Of a DNA stretch of 64,000 nt, positions 56,489 through 64,000 are shown piece by piece (the stretch's first letter is position 1; every line of letters begins with the position of its first letter). Source of the DNA: Clostridiales bacterium (GTDB taxonomy: Bacteria; Bacillota; Clostridia; Christensenellales; Aristaeellaceae); assembly GCA_012729115.1 (NCBI GenBank), contig JAAYDR010000001.1, forward strand, positions 1 through 64,000. The letters are read 5' to 3'. Under the pieces are notes generated by a model. The model was given only the letters and a program-made list of their open reading frames with translations. It was not told where the DNA came from and did no database searches. The position numbers were made by a program, and so were the translations under genes.

Positions 56489-57004
56489 ATGATCCGCAAG
56501 ATCAGAGACTATCTGGATTCTCATCCCAAGGAGTATGAGCTTGTCCGCTATGTGATCGCGGGGGGCTTGACTACCTTGCTCAGCCTGGCGGTTTTCAGCC
56601 TGTTTTGCATCGCTGTCTCAGTGGATCATACCGTGGACGGCGCCACCGATCTTCAGGCCAATATAGGCCAGATCCTCTCCTGGATCATCGCGGTGCTGTT
56701 TGCCTTTTGGATCAACCGCCGCATGGTCTTTCAGGTGCAGGGAGGCAGCCGGGGAGGCATACTCAAGGAATTGACGCAGTTTGTGCTCAGCCGCCTGGTC
56801 AGCGGGGTGGTCTTTGAGCTGGGCCTGTTTAACCTGCTGCTGGCCATGGATATAAGCAACACGGTCAGCAAGGTCATCGTTCTGGTTTTTGTGATGGTGT
56901 TCAACTATGTGGTGAGCAAGTTTTGGATTTTTTCCAAGAAAAAGCGGCAAGCAGCAGAAATGCCCCCAGAGAAAGCACCCCAGCCCAAGGAACCCCGGGA
57001 ATGA
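56489..57004 (+). CDS. GtrA-family membrane protein
   Basis: This 171-residue protein has four membrane helices and GtrA-like motifs (YVIAGGLTTLLSLAVF, FWINRRMVFQ). GtrA proteins help flip polyprenyl-linked glucose or other sugars across the membrane. Its presence supports a cell-surface glycosylation role for the preceding membrane protein. ATG 56489 follows GAGGAG. The last 104 bases overlap the end of the convergent YlbJ-like gene. Confidence 0.9.
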   Translation: MIRKIRDYLDSHPKEYELVRYVIAGGLTTLLSLAVFSLFCIAVSVDHTVDGATDLQANIGQILSWIIAVLFAFWINRRMVFQVQGGSRGGILKELTQFVLSRLVSGVVFELGLFNLLLAMDISNTVSKVIVLVFVMVFNYVVSKFWIFSKKKRQAAEMPPEKAPQPKEPRE

Positions 57005-58058
57005 GGTCTGAAGAACCTCCTGCAGGCCCAAAACCCGCTTCCAGTGCCGGGGAAGAGGCCAACTGAGGCCAGATCTGCAAAACAGCCCAACTGATCCCAA
57101 AGCTCAATGCCCCGTGGACAGCCCGGTAGAGGAGCAGTGCCGCGGGGCGTATGCTTTGCCCCGTATAAGCCAGGTTTTGGAGCCAAATGGACAGTCCTCC
57201 AAAACTGCAGGCCGCGCATAGCAGCGGATATAGAATATGGCTTGGGACACAACCCTTTTGGCCCGCCTCCAGCAAGGCGTAAGCCCCGCCGCCGATCTCC
57301 AGCAGGGCATGGAGAAAAGCCATGGGCAGCTCACCGCCACCCTTGCCGACGAACCGCAGCTGCAGCAACAGTCCCCGCAGCACCGCTGCCGCCACCGCAA
57401 AGAGCATCATGGCCCCGCAGACCATAAGCAACGCCTGCGTCCCGGAAGCGATCGCCTGCGGAAGTGCTCTCCAAAGGGAAATGGGCCGGTGGCCAGCGGT
57501 CTTTTCTCCGGGGCAGCCCTTTCTTGCCTGTATGGGAGGTTGCATAGCAATCACAGGGCTGGGACAGTCTAATGGAAAAGGAGGCGCTGCATGCCTGCTC
57601 TGTCTCCTGTTCCCAGAATGCTTTTCCACGCCCCTGGCCACACTCCCCGAAGCCAGAGCAGTCAGCCAATGGATTGCCAGCAAAATGGCCATCATTTCCT
57701 TGCTTCCCGTCCAGCCCGCCAGGGTACCCAGAAAAAACAAAGGACTCATGACTCCGGCGGTGACAAACAATGGAGCTGTTGAACCCTCCTGGACTGCTGC
57801 CCGTCTGGCACCTGCCGGAGAGCCCGCCGCAAAGGCAAACAGCACCACCTCCACATTCTCCCGCCAGCCTCTTTTCCCCACAGCATTCCTCCCCAGGGGC
57901 AGCCCGGCCAATACCATCATGGGAAACAGGCCGGGCATCACGCCGGAGGCAAACACGGCCGCTGTCTCCCTGGCCGCTGCCAGGCATTCCTGAGAAAACC
58001 ACAGCAGCAATCCCACTGAAACTGCAAGACCCCATCCCGACAAGGCCACGCCCCTCAT
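56901..58058 (-). CDS. YlbJ-like sporulation integral membrane protein
   Basis: This 385-residue protein has about eight to ten membrane segments. Motifs such as FASGVMPGLFPMMVLAGLPL and GSPAGARRAAVQEG match YlbJ, a nucleoside-recognition (Gate-domain) protein made in the mother cell under sigma-E. It could carry a small solute during spore formation. GGGGAGGA precedes ATG 58058. Its C-terminal coding region overlaps 104 bp of gtrA on the opposite strand. Confidence 0.75.
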   Translation of the reverse strand: MRGVALSGWGLAVSVGLLLWFSQECLAAARETAAVFASGVMPGLFPMMVLAGLPLGRNAVGKRGWRENVEVVLFAFAAGSPAGARRAAVQEGSTAPLFVTAGVMSPLFFLGTLAGWTGSKEMMAILLAIHWLTALASGSVARGVEKHSGNRRQSRHAAPPFPLDCPSPVIAMQPPIQARKGCPGEKTAGHRPISLWRALPQAIASGTQALLMVCGAMMLFAVAAAVLRGLLLQLRFVGKGGGELPMAFLHALLEIGGGAYALLEAGQKGCVPSHILYPLLCAACSFGGLSIWLQNLAYTGQSIRPAALLLYRAVHGALSFGISWAVLQIWPQLASSPALEAGFGPAGGSSDLIPGVPWAGVLSLGAFLLLAAFSWKKSKTCSPHS

Positions 58059-58219
58059 CTGCCATCCTCCCCACCCATGGTCAGGAAAACCTGTACGTTT
58101 TTGACAAACTTCCCTAAAATCTGCGCTTTCACCCGTTTCGCTCTTCTCAGAAAGTGTTTTTTACGCTATACTGAACGTGTAACATTGGGCAAGCACCATG
58201 GTGACAAAGGAGCATGAAT

Positions 58220-59434
58220 GTGACGGATTTTGTAAGCAACTGGAATTCGGATCTATTGACGGTGCCCTTGGCGCCCCTTGGGCTGATCGCCATGGCCGGC
58301 TGTGAAGAACTGGGCCAAAAAATCAACACCTGGCTGTTGAAATGGCACGAACAGCAGGAGGCCCTGGATGAGACTCCTCTTTTTACCTTGATGGGGCACA
58401 ATCGGCATGACTTTCTTATAGAGGCCGACTGTCCCCGCTTTGGCACCGGTGAGGCCAAGGGCATGCTCCACAGCAGTGTACGCGGCTACGATATCTATAT
58501 TCTCACGGACATAGGCGCATACGACGTCACCTATAAAATGTATGGCAAGGAAGTACCCATGTCCCCGGACGATCACTACCAGGACCTCAAGCGGGTTATA
58601 TCGGCCATCGGAGGGCGTGCCAAGCGGGTGAATGTCATCATGCCTCTGCTTTACGAGGGGCGGCAGCACAAGCGCTCCACAAGGGAAAGCCTGGACTGTG
58701 CCCTGGCGCTCCAGGAACTGCAGAACATGGGCGTTTCCAACATCATTACCTTTGATGCACACGACCCCCGGGTTCAAAACGCCATCCCCCTGATCGGCTT
58801 TGACAGCGTCAAGCCCTCCTATCAAATATTGAAGGCCCTCTTCCGTGAGGAGCCGGCATTGTACCTGGACAAGGAACACATGATGATCGTCAGCCCCGAC
58901 GAAGGGGCCATTGACCGCAATATCTTTTACAGCTCCGTGCTGGGTCTGAACATGGGCATGTTCTACAAGCGCCGGGATTACACCCGTGTGGAAAATGGCC
59001 GGAATCCCATTGTTGCCCATGAGTACCTGGGCGAGAGCGTGGAAGGCAAGGACATTTTTGTCTCCGACGACATCCTGGCCTCGGGGGAAAGCATGCTGGA
59101 TCTGGCCCGGGAGCTGAAAAAGCGCAATGCAGCGCGCATTTTTGCCAGCGCAACCTTCGCGCTGTTTACCAGCGGACTGGAACCCTTCCACAAAGCCTAC
59201 GCGGACGGCATCATCTCCCGGATTATCTCCACCAACCTCACCTACCGCACCCCGGAGCTGAAGACTGCCCCCTGGTTTATTGAAGCGGACATGAGCAAGT
59301 ATATCTCCTACATCGTCGCCTCCCTGAACCATGACCGGAGCCTCAGCAAATTGCTCAACCCCTATGATCGCATCAGGAGTCTGGTATCCTGCTACAACCA
59401 AAGGCAGGCGGAGGCAGGCATCCGGTTGGTGTGA
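58220..59434 (+). CDS. Ribose-phosphate pyrophosphokinase, long form
   Basis: This 404-residue protein has the PRPP synthetase fold but is about 90 residues longer than housekeeping Prs. Motifs are altered: TFDAHDPRVQN in place of the ribose-phosphate site, and VSDDILASGESML as the PRPP loop, where Prs has DDMIDTGGT. Catalytic DD is kept. It makes PRPP from ribose 5-phosphate and ATP, or has become a related enzyme. GTG 58220 has AGGAG at seven bases; ATG 58214 is only one base from it and therefore less likely. Confidence 0.82.
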   Translation: MTDFVSNWNSDLLTVPLAPLGLIAMAGCEELGQKINTWLLKWHEQQEALDETPLFTLMGHNRHDFLIEADCPRFGTGEAKGMLHSSVRGYDIYILTDIGAYDVTYKMYGKEVPMSPDDHYQDLKRVISAIGGRAKRVNVIMPLLYEGRQHKRSTRESLDCALALQELQNMGVSNIITFDAHDPRVQNAIPLIGFDSVKPSYQILKALFREEPALYLDKEHMMIVSPDEGAIDRNIFYSSVLGLNMGMFYKRRDYTRVENGRNPIVAHEYLGESVEGKDIFVSDDILASGESMLDLARELKKRNAARIFASATFALFTSGLEPFHKAYADGIISRIISTNLTYRTPELKTAPWFIEADMSKYISYIVASLNHDRSLSKLLNPYDRIRSLVSCYNQRQAEAGIRLV

Positions 59435-59457
59435 GGAAAAACATCCCTTAATACGCA

Positions 59458-59499
59458 AACCCCGGCCAGGAAGCCTGTGCGCTTCATGACCGGGGTTCT
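59458..59499. terminator. Terminator between PRPP synthetase and SDR genes
   Basis: The stem AACCCCGG/CCGGGGTT (59458-59465 and 59490-59497) lies between convergent genes. Confidence 0.7.
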
Positions 59500-59518
59500 A
59501 TGTTTGGCGATGGAACAC

Positions 59519-60379
59519 TCAGTTAATCACCGTTCCGCCGTTTACGTGGAGAACCTGTCCGGATACATTGGAGGAATCGTCGCATCCCAAGAAAACATAA
59601 GCAGGAGCCAGTTCATAGGGTTGTGCCGCTCTTTTCATCGGGCTGGCGGAACCAAAGGTCTGTACCTCCTGAGATGAGAAGCTGGATACCGTGAGCGGTG
59701 TCCAAACCGGGCCAGGAGCAACCGCGTTGACACGAATCCCCATGTTCATCAGGGAAAGTGCCATGGACCGCGTGAAGGAGACGATCGCGCCTTTGGTGGA
59801 GGAATAATCTATGAGCGTTGGATCCCCCTCAAAGGCGGTAATGGATGCGGTGTTGATGATGGCGCTGCCCTTCGCAAGATGGGGCAACGCGGCCTTTGTC
59901 ATATAGAAGCAGGAAAAGAAGTTGCTTTCAAAGGTGGTCAGAAGCTGTTCCGCCGTGGTATCCAACAGGCTGTTTTGTGGGTACTGCACGGCGGCGTTAT
60001 TAATTAATACATCCAGTCCTCCCAGCATGGTTACGGCCTTCTGCACCGCATCGGCGGCATTCTTTTCCAACCGGAGATCCGCCTGAATAACAACGCATTG
60101 TCTGCCCACACCCTGGACAGCCCGGGCAGTTTCCTGCGCATCGCTGTTTTCGCAAAGATGGACAATGGCCACGTCCGCGCCTTCCTTTGCGTAGGTCAGC
60201 GCGATGGCGCGGCCAATGCCGCTGTCGCCGCCTGTAATAAGCGCCTTTTTCCCGGCAAGTTTGTCGGAGGGCTTGTATGCAGGATTGTCATAAATGGGAG
60301 GCGGATTCATTTCCGACTCCCGGCCGGGCTGACGGTTTTGATGCTGGGGGGGAAATATGTTTTGGGGTTGTGATTGCAT
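59519..60379 (-). CDS. Short-chain dehydrogenase/reductase (YghA/GsiB-neighbour type)
   Basis: This 286-residue SDR has the nucleotide motif TGGDSGIGRAIA, NNAA, and active-site YxxxK in DYSSTKGA. The 40-residue N-terminal extension with PPQHQNRQPGRESEMNPPP is the mark of the stress-linked YhdF/YdaD/YghA branch. It likely reduces aldehydes or ketones with NADP(H). GGAAGGGAG precedes ATG 60379. Bases 60380-60612 upstream hold no gene. Confidence 0.9.
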   Translation of the reverse strand: MQSQPQNIFPPQHQNRQPGRESEMNPPPIYDNPAYKPSDKLAGKKALITGGDSGIGRAIALTYAKEGADVAIVHLCENSDAQETARAVQGVGRQCVVIQADLRLEKNAADAVQKAVTMLGGLDVLINNAAVQYPQNSLLDTTAEQLLTTFESNFFSCFYMTKAALPHLAKGSAIINTASITAFEGDPTLIDYSSTKGAIVSFTRSMALSLMNMGIRVNAVAPGPVWTPLTVSSFSSQEVQTFGSASPMKRAAQPYELAPAYVFLGCDDSSNVSGQVLHVNGGTVIN

Positions 60380-60612
60380 GAGCGTTGCTCCCTTCCGCGC
60401 CTTTGTGTATCACCGATGGTAGCATGCCCTTATCCGACAGAAGTATGAGTTTATTTCCGGTAAGGCTGCAACCATAAGTTTGAGGGTGAATGTCAGCACG
60501 AAGAGGAGAAGTGACTCATCCCGGATCCTGTGTGATTTCTGATGCCGAGGGGTGGCAAAGGAGGAAGTGGGCGCAAACAGGCGCACAGGTACGCTGGAAA
60601 TGGCTGTGGAGA

Positions 60613-61254
60613 TCAGTGATCCTTCCCGCCGGCAATGATCAAATCCTCATCATTCTCAATGATTGCCTCAATCGCTGCCTCCAACGCCTTCACGATATCG
60701 TCCGTGGACAGTGAGGGCGTGTTCGCGCGGGTAAGCACCTGCTCGTGGATGAATGGGACATGGATAAAGCCGCCGCGCATCTTGGGGAATTCCCTGTCGA
60801 TGTGGTACAGCACGCCGTACATCAGATGGTTGCATACATAGGTGCCGGCTGTGTTGGATACACTGGCGGGGACCCCGGCGGTACGTATCTTCTGAACCAT
60901 GGCTTTGATGGGCAGATTTGAGAAGTAAGCGGGAGCACCGTCCGCAAAGATGGGCACATCGACGGGTTGGTTTCCTTCGTTGTCGGGAATCCGGCCATCG
61001 TCCACGTTCACGGCAACCCGTTCGGGGGTGATCTCAAAGCGCCCGCCGGCCTGGCCGATACAAAGCGTTACGTCCGGCTGTGCAGCTTTCATCGCCGCGT
61101 ATACCGTATCGATGGATTTGTGAAAAACCACCGGCACGTCTACCTTGATAATCTGTGCGCCTCCAATGGTATCCCGAACCTTTCGGACGGCTTCCTGAGC
61201 GGGGTTTATCCTGTCACCGCCAAAGGGATCGAAGGCTGTCAGGAGAATTTTCAT
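60613..61254 (-). CDS. pcp: Pyroglutamyl-peptidase I
   Basis: This 213-residue cysteine peptidase has all three catalytic positions: E78 in [11 protein letters not shown]141 in [11 protein letters not shown] and H165 in [11 protein letters not shown]. It removes N-terminal pyroglutamate from peptides in the cytoplasm. It is the last gene of an operon with DUF979 and DUF969, a known pairing thought to handle 5-oxoproline or its peptides. GAGGAGG precedes ATG 61254. Confidence 0.96.
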   Translation of the reverse strand: MKILLTAFDPFGGDRINPAQEAVRKVRDTIGGAQIIKVDVPVVFHKSIDTVYAAMKAAQPDVTLCIGQAGGRFEITPERVAVNVDDGRIPDNEGNQPVDVPIFADGAPAYFSNLPIKAMVQKIRTAGVPASVSNTAGTYVCNHLMYGVLYHIDREFPKMRGGFIHVPFIHEQVLTRANTPSLSTDDIVKALEAAIEAIIENDEDLIIAGGKDH

Positions 61255-61271
61255 TCAATACACCTCCTCAT

Positions 61272-61313
61272 GAAAAATATGCCGCGCACAATGCGAACAC
61301 TATACGCGGCATG
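61272..61313 (-). terminator. Internal attenuator between DUF979 and pcp genes
   Basis: On the - strand the stem ATGCCGCG/CGCGGCAT (61305-61312 and 61279-61286) is followed by ATTTTT. It lies within the operon, 18 bases before the pcp start, so it may reduce pcp expression. Confidence 0.55.
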
Positions 61314-61334
61314 GTTGCGTCAACCCAATCAGGA

Positions 61335-62276
61335 TCAGAACGCGAACGTGTACAACAGAGCGATGTGAATCACCAGCATTACCAGCGATACAGGAATCTG
61401 GGACTTGATGATAGCGTACTTGTCGCGCACCTCAAGCAGCGCCGCAGGCATGATGTTGAAATTCGCGGCCATGGGGGTGCACAGGGTTCCACAATAGCCG
61501 GCGGTCAGGCCCAGTGCGCCCACCACCACGGGATTCGCGCCCTGCATAATCAGGAAGGGAATGCCGATGCCGACGGTAATGACGGAGAACGCGGCAAAGC
61601 CGTTGCCCATGATGATGGTGAACAGAGCCATGGCAACACAGTATACGATGCAGGCGATCAGATGATTTCCCTGGGGAATAATCGCGCTTACGCCATTGGC
61701 GATCACATTGCCCACTCCGGCAGCGGTAAACAGCGCGCCCAACGCGGACAGCAGCTGCGGTAGAATACCAATGGGACCTACGTTGTCCATCAGACGGGAA
61801 CCATCGGTTACGGCAAATTTGGGGCTGCACTTCACCAGCAAAATGGCGATCACCAGCGAGCAGATACCTGAGATGCCAATGGCGTTGTTGGAGGTCATCC
61901 ATTTCAGGTCGGGCACCTTGTCGCCCAACGTGGCAACCACAACGGCGATCAGCGCGAGGCATAGGGCGGGGATGAAAATTTTATAACCAATTTTATCAGC
62001 TCTCTGACGCACCTGCTCAGGATCGGGCACATCGCTCTTGGATTGAACGACGCCCTTGATGCCGGTCAGCACCGCAATCGCGATGACGCACAGGCCGGTA
62101 ACCCATTTGGGCAGCCAGTAGCCAAGTATAAAGGTGAACGCAAGAACAAACCAGAAGGCGGCAGTGGTAGGCTTTTTTTGGCAGGAGGGATCCTTGAGAG
62201 CCTTTACACCCACGGCTACAAACACAAGACCGATGATAATGTAGAAGATTTCAGCAAGAATGGTACTGAATGTCAT
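61335..62276 (-). CDS. DUF979 family membrane protein
   Basis: This 313-residue protein has about nine membrane helices and is of the DUF979 type, with GALGLTAGYCGTLCTPMAAN and GNGFAAFSVITVGIG. It forms a likely two-component transporter with DUF969. The ATG overlaps the DUF969 stop (62273-62276). Location with pcp makes pyroglutamate or pyroglutamyl peptides the favoured substrate, but this is inference. Confidence 0.92.
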   Translation of the reverse strand: MTFSTILAEIFYIIIGLVFVAVGVKALKDPSCQKKPTTAAFWFVLAFTFILGYWLPKWVTGLCVIAIAVLTGIKGVVQSKSDVPDPEQVRQRADKIGYKIFIPALCLALIAVVVATLGDKVPDLKWMTSNNAIGISGICSLVIAILLVKCSPKFAVTDGSRLMDNVGPIGILPQLLSALGALFTAAGVGNVIANGVSAIIPQGNHLIACIVYCVAMALFTIIMGNGFAAFSVITVGIGIPFLIMQGANPVVVGALGLTAGYCGTLCTPMAANFNIMPAALLEVRDKYAIIKSQIPVSLVMLVIHIALLYTFAF

Positions 62277-62959
62277 AGCGCAACGCCCCCTTCCTTTTTG
62301 ATGTCTTTCTCAATCTTTTTGTCCAGCATAAGATTGCGCGCCACGCCGACAACAATGGAGATCACCGCGATGGGAATCGACCAGGTCGCGATCTGCATCG
62401 CGGTGACTTCATAGCCTTGAGCCACCAGCGTGGACACGATCAGCAGCGTACCGGAAGCGCCCATAAAGCAGTTCTGGGCAAAGAAGTTTCCGTAGTTTTC
62501 CGCAGCGGCCGAGGCTCCGCGAATGGTATCGGAAACCTTATCCGTGATTTCGCCATACTTGGAGGCTGCGCCTTCCGCCATGGGAACCACAACGGGGCGA
62601 ACAAACTGCGGATGGCCGCCAAGACGCACAGAGAAGGCAGCCGCGAGCGTGCGGATCGCTTGATAGATCAGGATGACGCGGCCTGTTGTGGCGTTCTTGA
62701 TACTGCGGATAAAGTCGATTGCCTTTTCCTTCAAGCCATAACGCTCGCAGATGCCGATGACGGGCAAAGTGAGCACAAAGAGTGTGGCGGTACGGTTGGT
62801 GATAAAAGAATTGCCTAAGGTTTCCAGAATTTCCAACGGCGACATGCCGGCTACGAGACCCGTGACCAGACCCGCGATCACGACGGTTGCAATCGTGTCA
62901 AATTTGATGGCAAAGCCAATGACCACGATCACAACACCAATGAGTTTCAGGATTTCCAT
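62273..62959 (-). CDS. DUF969 family membrane protein
   Basis: This 228-residue protein has about six membrane helices and the DUF969 motif SVRLGGHPQFVRPVVVPMAE. It partners DUF979 by an ATGA overlap. AAAGGAGGAGC precedes ATG 62959. Confidence 0.92.
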   Translation of the reverse strand: MEILKLIGVVIVVIGFAIKFDTIATVVIAGLVTGLVAGMSPLEILETLGNSFITNRTATLFVLTLPVIGICERYGLKEKAIDFIRSIKNATTGRVILIYQAIRTLAAAFSVRLGGHPQFVRPVVVPMAEGAASKYGEITDKVSDTIRGASAAAENYGNFFAQNCFMGASGTLLIVSTLVAQGYEVTAMQIATWSIPIAVISIVVGVARNLMLDKKIEKDIKKEGGVAL

Positions 62960-62986
62960 GCGGTACGCTCCTCCTTTATTTGGCTA

Positions 62987-63439
62987 TTACTTTGGCGTTT
63001 CCTGATCTCGGTCCAAGGAAACGCTATCGCCCTGGGTTTTGAGGCATCTTTCGTCCACCACGAAAGAGCTTTCCAACACACGTGTGATCATCCGCTCTGT
63101 CTGCGCCCTGTCCTTACCGGTGAGCGACATCAGTTCCTCGATGCTCCACGTGCTCTTTTTCAGCAGCTTCTTCGTATATATGCGCAGCTCCCGAAGCAAG
63201 GATTGCATCAGGAGCGCCAGCAGAATCAGCGGGATGGAAATCAAGACCCTGGCGATTGTCAAATGCGGCTGAAATTTGCCTTGATAAAAGAACAGGAGAA
63301 AAATAACCGCTGTAACACATAAGCCCAGCAGCGCCGAGTAAAACATGATATCCAGGCCGGACGGGCGATAACGCAGGATACGAATGGGTTCGTTAAAATC
63401 ATACGCGGCATTGCGGCTTGATAATCTATTTATCTTCAC
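62987..63439 (-). CDS. Unknown two-helix membrane protein with a C-terminal winged-helix-like tail
   Basis: This 150-residue protein has two membrane helices (about 30-52 and 62-80) and a soluble C-terminal part with STWSIEELMSLTGKDRAQTE, which looks helix-turn-helix-like. It starts with GTG 63439 after GGAGGGC. It is the first gene of the DUF969-DUF979-pcp operon, 27 bp ahead of DUF969. I do not recognise a family. A membrane-tethered regulator or transporter accessory are both possible. Confidence 0.7.
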   Translation of the reverse strand: MKINRLSSRNAAYDFNEPIRILRYRPSGLDIMFYSALLGLCVTAVIFLLFFYQGKFQPHLTIARVLISIPLILLALLMQSLLRELRIYTKKLLKKSTWSIEELMSLTGKDRAQTERMITRVLESSFVVDERCLKTQGDSVSLDRDQETPK

Positions 63440-63490
63440 ATTATGCCCTCCTCACGCACCTGCCTGCATTCGGAAGAATTTACAAGTCAA

Positions 63491-63519
63491 AGTATAGCAT
63501 AAAAGAGTGCTGTCGTCAT
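63491..63519 (-). promoter_or_regulatory. Promoter of the pcp operon
   Basis: Extended -10 TGCTATACT (63491-63499) with a -35-like ATGACG (63514-63519) at 17 bp. A TGTCG/CGACA inverted repeat (63511-63532) overlaps the -35 and may be an operator. Confidence 0.6.
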
Positions 63520-63551
63520 CTGTCTTTCGACATGAAAATACGAAAACACAA

Positions 63552-63580
63552 TTGAAAAACCGACTCAGGCGCTGTATATT
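63552..63580 (+). promoter_or_regulatory. Promoter of the aminopeptidase-like gene
   Basis: The -35 TTGAAA (63552-63557), a 17-bp spacer and -10 TATATT (63575-63580), divergent from the pcp operon. Confidence 0.65.
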
Positions 63581-63619
63581 CATGTAAGCGTATCAACGCT
63601 TGCGAGGGAGAAGGATTGG

Positions 63620-64000
63620 ATGGACATCGAAACCGGAATTGGCATCGTGATGAATCATTGGGTCAAGGTACAGCCTGAGGAACTGATTCATCTGATAACG
63701 GATGAAACCCATATGGCCGAGGCGGAAGCCATGGAGCGTTGGGCCACAAGCCATGGCGCGATCCTCAAGACCACGATGGTTCCCTCCGCGCTTGTTCAAA
63801 ACGGCGACATCCTCGAAAACCTGGCCCATCAGTTGTCCTTTGCCGACGTCATCATCGGAGCGACGGACTACTCTTTCATCACAACGGATGCGGTACGTCA
63901 GGCCACGGCCAAAGGCGCACGGTTCCTTTCCCTGCCCCTGTCCTGCACCGACGGCTCCTCTCTTCTGGAGCAGGATTTTATCGCCATGGACACCCGCTGG
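63620..64000 (+). CDS. Leucyl-aminopeptidase (M29/NicX)-like protein, N-terminal part, cut by the window end
   Basis: ATG 63620 follows GGGAGAAGGATTGG, and the frame stays open for 127 codons to the window edge. The sequence has VKVQPEELIHLITDETHMAE, then GAILKTTMVPS and SFADVIIGATDYSFITTDAV. This is the N-terminal half of the aminopeptidase T/2,5-dihydroxypyridine-dioxygenase-like fold. The catalytic part is not in the window. Position next to the pcp operon fits peptide use. Confidence 0.7.
   Translation, partial: MDIETGIGIVMNHWVKVQPEELIHLITDETHMAEAEAMERWATSHGAILKTTMVPSALVQNGDILENLAHQLSFADVIIGATDYSFITTDAVRQATAKGARFLSLPLSCTDGSSLLEQDFIAMDTRW

Overview
The window is a GC-rich chromosomal segment of an anaerobic, Gram-positive Bacillota, most likely a spore-forming clostridium. 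Three pieces of evidence support this. It carries spoIIGA-sigE and a YlbJ-type sporulation membrane protein. Three aminoacyl-tRNA synthetase units (pheST, serS, thrS) sit behind T-box leaders. A ferredoxin-dependent 2-oxoacid oxidoreductase and a radical-SAM gene point to strict anaerobiosis. Genes are dense, ribosome binding sites are strong AGGAGG types, and TTG and GTG starts are common. I saw no tRNA or rRNA gene, CRISPR array, insertion sequence or prophage.

Layout. 1-151: end of a TupA-like ATP-grasp gene in AT-richer DNA. 389-2606: a MEMO-AMMECR1 fusion plus its radical-SAM partner. 2762-6655: pheST with a T-box leader. 6676-12752: a complete ABC importer (DUF3798 binding protein, ATPase, two permeases). 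13013-13386: RNase P RNA. 13478-18452: YybS-like protein, rplI, dnaB, YhaM-like nuclease and a lipoprotein. 18521-19516: zinc-ribbon protein and an XRE regulator. 19608-22573: lysine/diaminopimelate genes asd-dapA-dapB. 22660-26926: WG-repeat protein, glycosyltransferase and flippase. 27020-29375: orphan histidine kinase and rarA. 29506-31096: spoIIGA-sigE. 31305-33203: NrdD-like small protein and T-box-serS. 33223-37272: CdaR regulator, GntP permease and glycerate kinase. 37351-39398: Gx transporter, NusG-II protein and yebC. 39485-42538: four-subunit 2-oxoacid:ferredoxin oxidoreductase. 42605-44113: GH51 arabinofuranosidase. 44218-46445: T-box-thrS. 46552-51760: nucleotidyltransferase, VanY-like peptidase, mnmG and a DMT permease. 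51784-52819: AEC permease. 52907-57004: inactive-looking M20 homologue, large membrane protein, 71-residue protein and GtrA. 56901-58058: YlbJ-like protein. 58220-59434: long-form PRPP synthetase. 59519-60379: short-chain dehydrogenase. 60613-63519: pcp-DUF979-DUF969 plus an unknown membrane protein. 63620-64000: start of a leucyl-aminopeptidase-like gene.

How the genes work together. Much of the window is housekeeping: translation, replication, cell-wall precursor supply and sporulation control. Interleaved are small nutrient modules: glycerate/sugar acid (CdaR-GntP-kinase), arabinoside hydrolysis, pyroglutamyl peptides (pcp-DUF969-DUF979 and the divergent aminopeptidase), the DUF3798 importer, and branched-chain or other 2-oxoacid oxidation.

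Most worth a second look: (a) a 104-residue helical tail on the oxidoreductase alpha subunit with its own in-frame Shine-Dalgarno and ATG; (b) an M20 peptidase homologue that has lost nearly all metal ligands, at the head of a likely envelope operon; (c) a 23-codon leader ORF whose stop overlaps the rarA start; (d) a 10-bp inverted repeat between cdaR and gntP; (e) the pcp-DUF979-DUF969 operon with an added unknown gene; (f) the MEMO-AMMECR1/radical-SAM pair. All family assignments come from reading motifs, not from database searches.
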